Part shown: piece after piece, positions 9,288-16,799 of the stretch
Layout of the letters: the number at the start of each line of letters is the position of its first letter
Position numbering within the stretch: the first letter of the stretch is position 1
Assembly: GCA_947501115.1 (NCBI GenBank)
Contig: CANMVX010000004.1
Location: forward strand, 62,001 to 126,000
Length of the DNA: 64,000 nt
DNA from: Haliscomenobacteraceae bacterium
Lineage (GTDB): Bacteria; Bacteroidota; Bacteroidia; Chitinophagales; Saprospiraceae
Reading direction: 5' to 3'
Notes under the pieces: generated by a model
Database searches by the model: none
Told to the model about the DNA's origin: nothing
What the model saw: the letters and a program-made list of their open reading frames with translations, nothing else
Program-made: the position numbers and the translations under genes

Positions 9288-10130
9288 ATGATTGTAGCCA
9301 TTATTGGATTAGGCTTAATTGGTGGGTCTTTAGGAATTTCCCTTAAAAACAGAGCGGGAATAAATCATATATTAGGCATTGACAGTCACTCAGACAATGC
9401 TGCTAAAGCTTTAAAACTTGGATTGGCAGACGAGATAGTAACCTTACCTGAAGCAATAAAAAGAGCTGATCTTTTTATCGTTTCTACCCCAATGGATAGC
9501 ATGGTAAGAATTATCCCCGAACTACTTTCAAGTATTACCGATCATCAAATAGTAATGGACGTAGGTTCCACTAAAATGCAATTATCAGAGGCTGTTCGCT
9601 TGCACCCGAGAAGGAATCGATATGTTGCTGCTCACCCAATGGCGGGCACTGAATTTTCAGGACCGGAGGCAGCTATTCCTCATTTGTTTGAAGGCAAATA
9701 CACCGTTCTCTGCGACGTTGAACTTAGTGCGCCCGATGCACTCGAAACGGTTCGGAACATTTTTTCTTCATTGAATATGAAGGTATTAGAATTGGATTCG
9801 AAATCGCACGATGTCCACACGGCTTATGTTTCGCACATTTCGCATATTAGCTCATTTGCCTTAGCCTTAACGGTACTGGCTAAGGAAAAGGATGAAAATA
9901 GAATATTTGAATTAGCAGGTTCAGGATTCAGCAGTACGGTGCGTCTGGCCAAATCTTCTCCAGATACCTGGATACCCATTTTCAAACAAAACAGGGATAA
10001 TGTTCTCGATGTTTTGGATGAACACATTAACCAATTATCGCAATTTCGAAGTTTACTTATAAAAAACGATTTTAATACATTTCACACACTTATCGAGGAA
10101 GCAAATGCTATAAAACGCATTATTTCCTGA
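9288..10130 (+). CDS. tyrA: Prephenate dehydrogenase
   Basis: A 280-residue NAD(P)-dependent prephenate dehydrogenase making 4-hydroxyphenylpyruvate for tyrosine. The Rossmann motif GLGLIGGSLG is at residues 6-15. The catalytic HPMAGTEFSG and the later helical dimerisation domain with HISHISSFALAL are typical of TyrA. No C-terminal ACT domain is visible at this length. It lies 2 bases after the aminotransferase and 19 before the DAHP synthase gene, inside the attenuated operon. Confidence 0.94.
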   Translation: MIVAIIGLGLIGGSLGISLKNRAGINHILGIDSHSDNAAKALKLGLADEIVTLPEAIKRADLFIVSTPMDSMVRIIPELLSSITDHQIVMDVGSTKMQLSEAVRLHPRRNRYVAAHPMAGTEFSGPEAAIPHLFEGKYTVLCDVELSAPDALETVRNIFSSLNMKVLELDSKSHDVHTAYVSHISHISSFALALTVLAKEKDENRIFELAGSGFSSTVRLAKSSPDTWIPIFKQNRDNVLDVLDEHINQLSQFRSLLIKNDFNTFHTLIEEANAIKRIIS

Positions 10131-10149
10131 CTAATTTAAAGGAATATTC

Positions 10150-11232
10150 ATGGAAATGACATTTAGCCCCGTTTTGGCACGTACGGAAAAACGTCCAATT
10201 ATTATTGCCGGCCCTTGCAGTGCTGAATCAGAAGAACAAGTACTTCAGGCGGCGCGCGGTTTAGCTGCTCTCGGTAAAGTGGATCTTTTTAGAGCAGGAA
10301 TCTGGAAACCAAGAACTCGTCCCGGTGAATTTGAAGGGGTAGGCGCCATTGGTTTGCCTTGGCTTAAAAAAGTGAAAGCTGAAACTGGTTTGCCTGTTAC
10401 AACGGAAGTAGCCAATACCCAGCACGTTTTTGAAGCCCTGAAAGCTGGCGTCGATGTACTCTGGATAGGTGCCCGTACGACGGTAAATCCTTTCTCCGTG
10501 CAGGAAGTGGCCGATGCCTTGAAAGGAGTGGATATTCCTGTGTTGATTAAAAATCCGGTGAACCCAGATCTGAAATTATGGATCGGTGCTATTGAAAGGG
10601 TTTATAATGCAGGTATCAGAAGAATTGCCGCTATTCAAAGGGGATTCTCTCATCATGGGGAATCAAACTATAGAAATATTCCCCGCTGGCAAATTGCCAT
10701 TGAGTTGAAAAGATTATTTCCAGATTTAGAAATTATTGTGGATAATAGTCATATATGCGGACGCAGGGATACCTTATTAGCAGTAGCTCAAAAGGGATTT
10801 GACCTTAATTTTGACGGCCTTATGACCGAAGTTCATCCTCGTCCCGATGAGGCCTGGAGTGACGCAGCTCAGCAAATTACACCTGAGGTATATGGCGCAG
10901 AGCTATATAATAAATTAAAATTCAGGCTCGCTACCACAGATAATCAGGAATTTCACAATAATATTGATCATTTAAGACATGAAATTGATGAAATTGACGA
11001 TGAATTAATGAATTTATATGCCAGAAGAATGAAATTGGCCGAAGGTATTGGTAAATTTAAAAAAGACAATAATATTGCTATTCTTCAAACTAATCGTTGG
11101 AACGAAATTTTGGAACGAGGTCTTTCCTTAGGTACTAAAAAAGGATTAAGCGAGGAGTTTGTAGAAACAACGCTAAAAGCGATTCATCAGGAATCGATAA
11201 ATCACCAGGAAAAGGTGATGCAGGGAAATTAA
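10150..11232 (+). CDS. Bifunctional DAHP synthase / chorismate mutase
   Basis: A 360-residue fusion. Residues 1 to about 255 form a type I-beta (KDPS-like) DAHP synthase joining phosphoenolpyruvate and erythrose-4-phosphate: IIAGPCSAESEEQ, RAGIWKPRTRPGEFEG, LIKNPVNPDLKLW, and the metal-ligand region VDNSHICGRRD. Residues about 270-350 form an AroQ chorismate mutase: HLRHEIDEIDDELMNLYARR, IGKFKKDNN and AIHQESINHQ carry the expected Arg, Lys and Gln active-site residues. The fusion places first-step flux and the chorismate branch point in one protein, and such fusions often use the mutase domain for feedback. It closes the operon and is followed by a strong terminator. Confidence 0.93.
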   Translation: MEMTFSPVLARTEKRPIIIAGPCSAESEEQVLQAARGLAALGKVDLFRAGIWKPRTRPGEFEGVGAIGLPWLKKVKAETGLPVTTEVANTQHVFEALKAGVDVLWIGARTTVNPFSVQEVADALKGVDIPVLIKNPVNPDLKLWIGAIERVYNAGIRRIAAIQRGFSHHGESNYRNIPRWQIAIELKRLFPDLEIIVDNSHICGRRDTLLAVAQKGFDLNFDGLMTEVHPRPDEAWSDAAQQITPEVYGAELYNKLKFRLATTDNQEFHNNIDHLRHEIDEIDDELMNLYARRMKLAEGIGKFKKDNNIAILQTNRWNEILERGLSLGTKKGLSEEFVETTLKAIHQESINHQEKVMQGN

Positions 11233-11246
11233 GCATTTCAAATCAA

Positions 11247-11275
11247 GAGGCTGTCTGAATAGATAGCCTCTTTTT
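11247..11275 (+). terminator. Intrinsic terminator of the aromatic operon
   Basis: GAGGCTGTCT (11247-11256) pairs with AGATAGCCTC (11261-11270) with one G-T wobble and a 4-base loop GAAT, followed by TTTTT. It lies 15 bases after the DAHP synthase stop. Confidence 0.85.
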
Positions 11276-11413
11276 GGTTATATAGGAAAAATTTACCACT
11301 GACTCTCGGTTTTGAATCACGGATTTTAAGGATTACTGGATTTCACGGATGATAGCGTACGTCTTCGGTTTTAATTTAAGGGTTATTTGTAGAGGATTAC
11401 TTAGTACCCTTCT

Positions 11414-11442
11414 TTTCGCCGATGCGTAACGCATCGGCGAAA
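11414..11442. repeat. Palindrome, repeat unit 1
   Basis: TTTCGCCGATGCGT, one central base, then its exact reverse complement. It is a perfect 14-base inverted repeat inside unit 1 of the tandem array. It lacks a flanking T run on the plus strand, so it is not an obvious terminator. Confidence 0.9.
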
Positions 11443-11704
11443 GGCCTGGCAATGAAAGCACCGTTTAATAATAAACTTCCCTCCTAAACCAACGACGTTA
11501 TAGTTAATCCTGAAAATCCTGTAAATCCTGATTCAAACAACTGGCTGCTGCGCGCATAATTTCAAACGGAGATTAGGGTGCTTTGGAATGATATGTCCTG
11601 AAAATAATTTCTGAATCAGGATTTTCAGGATTTCACGGATGATAGCGTACGTCTTCGTTTTGGAGGTAAGGGTTATTCGTAGATTAGGTTTTTTTTACCC
11701 TTCT

Positions 11705-11733
11705 TTTCGCCGATGTGTTACACATCGGCGAAA
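11705..11733. repeat. Palindrome, repeat unit 2
   Basis: Same 29-base palindrome as unit 1, with GATGCG changed to GATGTG and the paired CGCATC changed to CACATC. The two arms changed together, keeping the stem perfect. Confidence 0.9.
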
Positions 11734-11992
11734 GGCCTGGCAATGAAAGCACCGTTTAATAATAATCTTCCGAATCAAACCAACGACGTTATGGTTAATC
11801 CTCGAAATCCTGAAAATCCTGATTCAAACCCGGCTGCTGCGCGCATAATTTCAAACGGAGATTAGGGTGCTTTGGAATGATATGTCCTGAAAATAATTTC
11901 TGAATCAGGATTTACAGGATTTTCAGGATTACAAAGGAAGTCTTCGTTTTGGGTATGATGTTTATTTGTAGAGGATTACTTTATACCCTTCT

Positions 11993-12021
11993 TTTCGCCG
12001 ATGTGTAACACATCGGCGGGA
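11993..12021. repeat. Palindrome, repeat unit 3
   Basis: Same palindrome with the unit 2 arm sequence GATGTG/CACATC. The outer end has decayed: the 3' arm ends GGCGGGA instead of GGCGAAA, so the last two or three pairs are lost. Confidence 0.88.
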
Positions 12022-12202
12022 GGCCTGGCAATGAAAGCACCGTTTAATAATAATCTTCCGAATCAAACCAACGACGTTATGGTTAATCCTCGAAATCCTG
12101 AAAATCCTGATTCAAACAACTGGCTGCTGCGCGCATAATTTTCACCGAAGAATGGGTGAAAATGGGTCACACCTTAATTTCCAATTCCATACAGCCACAC
12201 TT

Positions 12203-12685
12203 TTATAAAAGCTTTTTAGGTTTTATCATGGGCGTATGTGGAATGCCATCTTCCAGATATTCTTCGCCAGCCTTGTAGAACCCAAGGAATTCATAGAATT
12301 TAATTAAATAGGATTGTGCCGATATTTTAATTTCAATGTTTCCATACAAGACTTCCATCTCATCTATCGCTCTGTTAACAACCTGCTTACCAAGATTTTT
12401 TTGTCGGAAATCCGGATCAACAACGACTCTTCCAATCGATGCATATTCTGGAAAGACAATGCCCTTTGGGATAAGTCTGGAATAACCAATTAATTGTTCA
12501 TCCCAACCGTAAAAAAGCAGGTGCCAGGCATTTTTATCAACATCGTCTGCATCTAAATAGGGACAGTTTTGTTCCACAATAAATACTTTTTGCCTCAATT
12601 TCATTATGTCATACAGCTGATTTAAACTTAAGCCAGCATAAGGAAGACAATTGATTTTTATTTGTACAGGTAATTCGAGAGACAT
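12203..12685 (-). CDS. ElaA-like GNAT N-acetyltransferase
   Basis: A 160-residue GNAT acetyltransferase of the ElaA type. The N-terminal part shows LYDIMKLRQKVFIVEQ and YLDADDVDKNAWHL, typical of ElaA. The acetyl-CoA loop region reads IGRVVVDPDFRQKNLGKQV (R-x-x-x-x-G-K/x pattern), and the C-terminal strand AQSYLIKFYEFLGF is the usual GNAT ending. The substrate is not known. It sits alone between the repeat array, which ends about 60 bases past its stop, and the divergently transcribed rpe. Confidence 0.87.
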   Translation of the reverse strand: MSLELPVQIKINCLPYAGLSLNQLYDIMKLRQKVFIVEQNCPYLDADDVDKNAWHLLFYGWDEQLIGYSRLIPKGIVFPEYASIGRVVVDPDFRQKNLGKQVVNRAIDEMEVLYGNIEIKISAQSYLIKFYEFLGFYKAGEEYLEDGIPHTPMIKPKKLL

Positions 12686-12850
12686 TTTGGTTCATCTTTT
12701 TTAAAATGCAGTTATAAATTTAATGCTTTTTATTCAAATGATTTGTAATTTATTTGTTATCAATGATTTTTTAGTTGTTCTAAAAATCTATTCTCTTAAT
12801 AATTCAATGAATATAAAAGCATTTTGGCAACAAATTCAATGCTTATTTTA

Positions 12851-12858
12851 TACTTTTG
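12851..12858 (+). promoter_or_regulatory. Bacteroidota -7 box for rpe
   Basis: TACTTTTG matches TAnnTTTG and lies 20 bases before the rpe ATG. A TTG at 12824-12826 is 24 bases upstream, longer than the usual 19-20, so the -33 element is uncertain. Confidence 0.55.
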
Positions 12859-12877
12859 CGCTAACTAATTAAATATA

Positions 12878-13558
12878 ATGAGGTCATTTTGTTTGTCGCC
12901 ATCTTTACTTGCCGCTGATTTTAGCCAACTTCAGGAAGAAATTTTGTTTTTTGACAACAGCCAGGCAGAATGGTTGCACCTTGATATTATGGATGGACAT
13001 TTTGTTCCCAATATAAGTTTTGGATTCCCCGTTATAACCTCATTGAGGCCATTGACAAAAAAGATTTTTGATGTTCATTTAATGATTTCAAATCCAGACC
13101 AATATTTAAATTCTTTTCGTCAGGCAGGTGCTGATAGAATCACCGTGCATTATGAAGCTTGTCCTCATTTGGTAAGAACCCTTCAACAAATCAAAGAGTT
13201 AGGGGCTTCCCCAGCGGTGGCAGTAAATCCTCACACACCAGTTTCTTTACTAAAAGACATATTTCCTTATGTAGAAATGATATTAATTATGTCTGTAAAT
13301 CCAGGTTTTGGAGGACAAAAATTTATTCCACAGACTATAAATAGGGTTAGAGAGTTAAGAAATTTATTAGATATTTCCTATCCGGAGATTATCATACAGA
13401 TAGATGGCGGGGTAGATTTGGACAATGCGGCACAACTCATAGAAGCTGGTGCAGATAATTTAGTGGCAGGTACTTCGGTATTTAAAGCGTTACATAGAGA
13501 GGATACTGTGAATAAATTTTATGAAATAGCAAATAATGTTAAAAACGGGCAATATTAA
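12878..13558 (+). CDS. rpe: Ribulose-phosphate 3-epimerase
   Basis: A 226-residue TIM-barrel enzyme interconverting ribulose-5-phosphate and xylulose-5-phosphate in the pentose phosphate pathway. The motifs are SLLAADFSQL, HLDIMDGHFVPNISFG (metal-binding His and catalytic Asp), DVHLMI, SVNPGFGGQKF and QIDGGV with the second catalytic Asp. Length is normal. Its stop overlaps the start of the TonB receptor gene by one base (TAATG), so the two are translationally linked although functionally unrelated. Confidence 0.96.
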   Translation: MRSFCLSPSLLAADFSQLQEEILFFDNSQAEWLHLDIMDGHFVPNISFGFPVITSLRPLTKKIFDVHLMISNPDQYLNSFRQAGADRITVHYEACPHLVRTLQQIKELGASPAVAVNPHTPVSLLKDIFPYVEMILIMSVNPGFGGQKFIPQTINRVRELRNLLDISYPEIIIQIDGGVDLDNAAQLIEAGADNLVAGTSVFKALHREDTVNKFYEIANNVKNGQY

Positions 13559-16107
13559 TGCTTAATACTATGTGGAAATGGCTAATTATTGTTTTATCGG
13601 TTTTTTTAGTAAATATTGGTAAAAGTATTGCTCAATCGTCTATCAGTGCTAAAATCACAGGTACGGTAACAGATGGATTAACCGATGTACCTGTTGAGTT
13701 TGTGACTGTTTACCTCAAGGGCTCCTCCAATGCGGTTGAAACTGATGCTTCAGGACGGTATAATATTAACGTACCAGCCCAAAAGGCGTTTGTACTTGTT
13801 TTTACTCGTATTGGATATAAAGAAAGCGTTGTCAATGCGGATGCTATGCCCAACGGCAGTAGCAGGCAATTTGATATAACACTGGCACCTACCACTTCTG
13901 ATATTGAAATTGAAATTCGAAGTTCGCGTATTCAGGAAGCAGGGATGGTTAGAGAAGGGGTTGAACAACTGCGTCTGCTACCTAGTACCTCTGGTAATCT
14001 GGAAAGTTTACTTCCTCATTTAGCATTGGGTGCAAGCAGTGGAACGGGAGGGGAATTAAGTTCTCAATACAATGTAAGAGGAGGAAATTACGATGAAAAT
14101 TTAGTCTATGTTAATGATTTTGAAATATATAGACCTCAGTTAATTCGTGCAGGACAACAAGAGGGACTGAGTTTTCCAAATATCGATTTAGTTAGAGATT
14201 TATCATTTTCATCTGGTGGATTTGAAGCTCGGTACGGTGACAAACAATCGTCAGTGTTAGATATAAAGTATAAAAGACCGGAAGCGTTCGGCGGTTCTTT
14301 TTCTGGAAGTTTTTTGGGGGCGACCGCTCATTTGGAAGGTAGTTTGCCCGCGGGTAAAAGTGATTTCAAAAAATGGCGCTATTTAGTAGGAACAAGGTAT
14401 AAAACAAATAAATACTTATTGGGCTCATTGGATGTAAAAGGTGAATACGTTCCAAATTTCACCGATCTACAGGTGTATTTAACTTACGACCTATCCAAGT
14501 CTCTCCAAGTAGGATTTCTGGGCAATTATAACAATTCAAGTTATGAATTCAGACCTACCACCCGAAGTACGGCTTTTGGTCTCATTAATTATGCCTTACA
14601 ATTATATAGTGTTTTTGAAGGGGAGGAAAAAAATGTTTTCACCACAGGAATGGGTGGAGTTTCTTTGACCTGGTTACCTGAAAACAGAAAAAATCCATTG
14701 TTTATGAAATGGTTGTTTTCTGGCTTTGGTTCCTATGAAAAGGAAGCTTTTGATATATTGGGTAGCTACAGCTTACGTCAAATTGAATCGGATATAGGTA
14801 GTTCCAGATTTGGCGAGGTTTTAGAAGAGTTAGGTTCTGGAACCCAACATCAATATGTGCGAAATTTATTACAAACCAGGGTAGCAAATATTGAATACAA
14901 AGGAGGTTTGGAAATACAAATGACGGAGGATGGTTCGTCGAATAATTTTTTGCAATGGAGTTTAAAATACCAGTTTGAATCCATTTACGATAGAATCAAC
15001 GAATGGGAGAGGATTGATTCAGCGGGCTATTCTCTGCCGTATAGTGCCGATGAACTCCAACTTTCACAGGTTTTAAAAACAGAAAATGAATTGATTTCGT
15101 CAAGATTAAGTGGTTATTTTCAGGACACATACACCTACAGAAAGGCAGGCAAAAGAGAGTTGAGGTTATCCATGGGATTAAGGGCAAATTATTGGACGAT
15201 AAATAAGGAATTTTTATTTTCTCCCCGTGTACAACTACTCTATAAACCTTTAGGTATAAAAAGCGATATTTCCTGGAAATTAGCTTTTGGTTATTATATG
15301 CAACCCCCTTTTTACAGGGAGTTGAGAAGACCAAATGGTTTGATGAATTTAGATGTTTTAGCTCAAAAATCGTTTCACTACCTGGCTGGTTTTTCTTATG
15401 ATTTTTATTTGGGCAAGGATAATCCAACGAAATTTAAGTTGATCGCGGAAGGGTATTATAAAAATTTATGGGACCTGGTTTCTTACGAAGTTGAAAATGT
15501 TCGCATTCGGTATGCGGGAGAAAATAACGCCTCTGGATACGTAACCGGTCTGGATGTCAGGCTAAATGGTGAATTTGTCAATGGAGCAGAATCATGGATA
15601 AATCTCTCTTTTCTTAGAGCCAGAGAAAGACTGAATGGGGTAGAACATCTGGAACGGGAAGTTGGAAAGGCTGAGGCGACGGTGGTAAAAGATGTTCCCA
15701 GACCATCGGATCAACTCGTTACTTTAGCATTGTTTTTCCAGGATTATCTGCCTAAAAATGATAATTTCCGAGTTCATGTTAATTTTACCTTAGGAACGGG
15801 TTTACCTTATGGTCTTCAGGGTAACAATACAGTCTATAGAAATACTTACCGGCTAAATCCATACCATAGGGTGGACATAGGTTTTTCATTTTTACTCTAT
15901 GACAGAGAAAAAAAATCGCTCATCAAACCTGACCATTGGCTGAGGTTTAGTAAAAAAACCTGGTTAAGTTTAGAGGTATTCAACTTGCTTCAAGTTCAGA
16001 ATCAAGCAGGGAATACCTGGATTAAAACGGTTTTTCTGCAGCAGTATGCTATTCCTAACTATTTGACCAGTAGGAGGCTAAATCTTAGATTTCGTTGCGA
16101 GTTTTAA
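13558..16107 (+). CDS. TonB-dependent receptor with carboxypeptidase-like domain
   Basis: An 849-residue outer membrane protein. A signal peptide (to about residue 25, ending IAQ) is followed by a carboxypeptidase regulatory-like beta-sandwich (about 30-115: GTVTDGLTDVPVEFVTVYLK). A TonB plug follows (about 130-240) with QYNVRGGNYDENLVYVNDFE and GGFEARYGDKQSSVLDIKYK, and then a long beta-barrel ending RRLNLRFRCEF with a terminal Phe. Such receptors import chelated iron, glycans or peptides using TonB energy. No SusD-like partner lies next to it, so the ligand is unknown. It is coupled to rpe by a one-base overlap. Confidence 0.88.
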   Translation: MLNTMWKWLIIVLSVFLVNIGKSIAQSSISAKITGTVTDGLTDVPVEFVTVYLKGSSNAVETDASGRYNINVPAQKAFVLVFTRIGYKESVVNADAMPNGSSRQFDITLAPTTSDIEIEIRSSRIQEAGMVREGVEQLRLLPSTSGNLESLLPHLALGASSGTGGELSSQYNVRGGNYDENLVYVNDFEIYRPQLIRAGQQEGLSFPNIDLVRDLSFSSGGFEARYGDKQSSVLDIKYKRPEAFGGSFSGSFLGATAHLEGSLPAGKSDFKKWRYLVGTRYKTNKYLLGSLDVKGEYVPNFTDLQVYLTYDLSKSLQVGFLGNYNNSSYEFRPTTRSTAFGLINYALQLYSVFEGEEKNVFTTGMGGVSLTWLPENRKNPLFMKWLFSGFGSYEKEAFDILGSYSLRQIESDIGSSRFGEVLEELGSGTQHQYVRNLLQTRVANIEYKGGLEIQMTEDGSSNNFLQWSLKYQFESIYDRINEWERIDSAGYSLPYSADELQLSQVLKTENELISSRLSGYFQDTYTYRKAGKRELRLSMGLRANYWTINKEFLFSPRVQLLYKPLGIKSDISWKLAFGYYMQPPFYRELRRPNGLMNLDVLAQKSFHYLAGFSYDFYLGKDNPTKFKLIAEGYYKNLWDLVSYEVENVRIRYAGENNASGYVTGLDVRLNGEFVNGAESWINLSFLRARERLNGVEHLEREVGKAEATVVKDVPRPSDQLVTLALFFQDYLPKNDNFRVHVNFTLGTGLPYGLQGNNTVYRNTYRLNPYHRVDIGFSFLLYDREKKSLIKPDHWLRFSKKTWLSLEVFNLLQVQNQAGNTWIKTVFLQQYAIPNYLTSRRLNLRFRCEF

Positions 16108-16158
16108 GGACGGATTTTTTTATTTTGATTAAGAAGTAGGAAATCCAGTAAAAAAGAT

Positions 16159-16166
16159 TACTTTTG
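16159..16166 (+). promoter_or_regulatory. Bacteroidota -7 box for rpsP
   Basis: TACTTTTG matches TAnnTTTG. It lies 70 bases before the rpsP GTG start, leaving room for a structured leader RNA (16176-16206). Confidence 0.55.
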
Positions 16167-16175
16167 TGCTGTTAA

Positions 16176-16206
16176 AACCTACCTGGTTCCTTAGGGACGT
16201 AGGGTT
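16176..16206 (+). ncRNA. Candidate S16 mRNA leader hairpin
   Basis: In the 5' UTR of rpsP, AACCTAC (16176-16182) pairs with GTAGGGTT (16199-16206, one bulged G). Inside it GTTCC (16186-16190) pairs with GGGAC (16194-16198) across a 3-base loop. There is no T run, so this is not an intrinsic terminator. S16 autoregulatory leaders have been proposed for Flavobacteria; whether this matches that structure was not tested. Confidence 0.5.
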
Positions 16207-16236
16207 GGCTGGCATTCACCACATAAATTTTGACAA

Positions 16237-16725
16237 GTGGCCGTAAAAATCAGACTTCAGCGTATGGGGAGAAAAAAATCTCCTTTTTACCACATCGTTA
16301 TTGCAGATGCACGTGCTCCCCGTGATGGACGTTTCATCGAGAGAATTGGAAGTTACAATCCAATGACAAAACCTGCAACCATTGATATTGACCGCGATAA
16401 AGCTTTCGAATGGTTAAACAATGGCGCACAACCTACTGATACTGTTAATGCTATCTTAAGATTCAAAGGAGTTCTTTACAAGAAACACCTTATGAAAGGT
16501 GTTAAGAAAGGTGCTCTTACTTTAGAACAGGCAGATGAAAAGCACACTTCTTGGGTTGAACAGAAAGAAGCAAAAATTGCAGACAGAGTAAGTCAGACCA
16601 AGAAAGAAATTAGTGACTTCCATGCAATGGTGTCAGGAGTTGCTGCACCAAAAGTTTCTAAAAAAGTCGTAGTGGAGGAAACTCCTGCAGAAGAAACCAA
16701 CGAGGAAACCCCTGCAGCTGAATAA
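16237..16725 (+). CDS. rpsP: 30S ribosomal protein S16
   Basis: A 162-residue S16. The conserved core is at residues 1-85: [39 protein letters not shown] charged tail rich in Lys, then Glu/Pro/Ala, makes it about twice the length of E. coli S16; long tails are usual in Bacteroidota. The start is GTG at 16237, the only in-frame start placing Ala-Val-Lys-Ile at the N-terminus. A leader hairpin precedes it and a second hairpin (16756-16789) follows. Confidence 0.96.
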   Translation: MAVKIRLQRMGRKKSPFYHIVIADARAPRDGRFIERIGSYNPMTKPATIDIDRDKAFEWLNNGAQPTDTVNAILRFKGVLYKKHLMKGVKKGALTLEQADEKHTSWVEQKEAKIADRVSQTKKEISDFHAMVSGVAAPKVSKKVVVEETPAEETNEETPAAE

Positions 16726-16755
16726 AATTCTCCCTGAGGAAATTTAATATCTTTT

Positions 16756-16789
16756 AACCTGGTAATGCTGAAAAATGCATTATCAGGTT
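16756..16789 (+). terminator. Hairpin after rpsP, possible weak terminator
   Basis: AACCTGGTAATGC (16756-16768) pairs with GCATTATCAGGTT (16777-16789) with one G-T wobble. The following bases TTCCATTTAAAATG have only a weak T tract. It ends 10 bases before the next start, so it could cut read-through or control translation of the following gene. Confidence 0.5.
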
Positions 16790-16799
16790 TCCATTTAAA

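Larger units (their letters stand above)
11314..12140 (+). repeat. Tandem array, ~2.8 copies of a ~290-bp non-coding unit
   Basis: This 970-base gene-free stretch (11233-12202) is mostly three tandem copies with periods of about 290 and 289 bases; the marker GTCTTCG recurs at about 11361, 11651 and 11940. Each unit holds a 29-base palindrome, a conserved tail beginning GGCCTGGCAATGAAAGC, a block of AATCCTG-type short repeats, and GGCTGCTGCGCGCATAA. The first two units also end with an inverted AGGATT block (CTGAATCAGGATT). Copy 3 lacks part of its beginning. No reading frame, transposase or target-site duplication is visible. Its nature is unknown: a dispersed palindromic element or MITE-like unit amplified locally is my best guess. 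Confidence 0.85.

Noticed and set aside
11314-12140. CRISPR array
   Set aside because: Units are ~290 bases with internal palindromes, no short direct repeats with unique 30-base spacers and no cas genes.
11314-12140. Insertion sequence
   Set aside because: No transposase frame, no terminal inverted repeats at the array ends, no target duplication seen.
14996-15427. 143-codon frame opposite the TonB receptor
   Set aside because: Shadow frame with no promoter, start context or recognisable domain.
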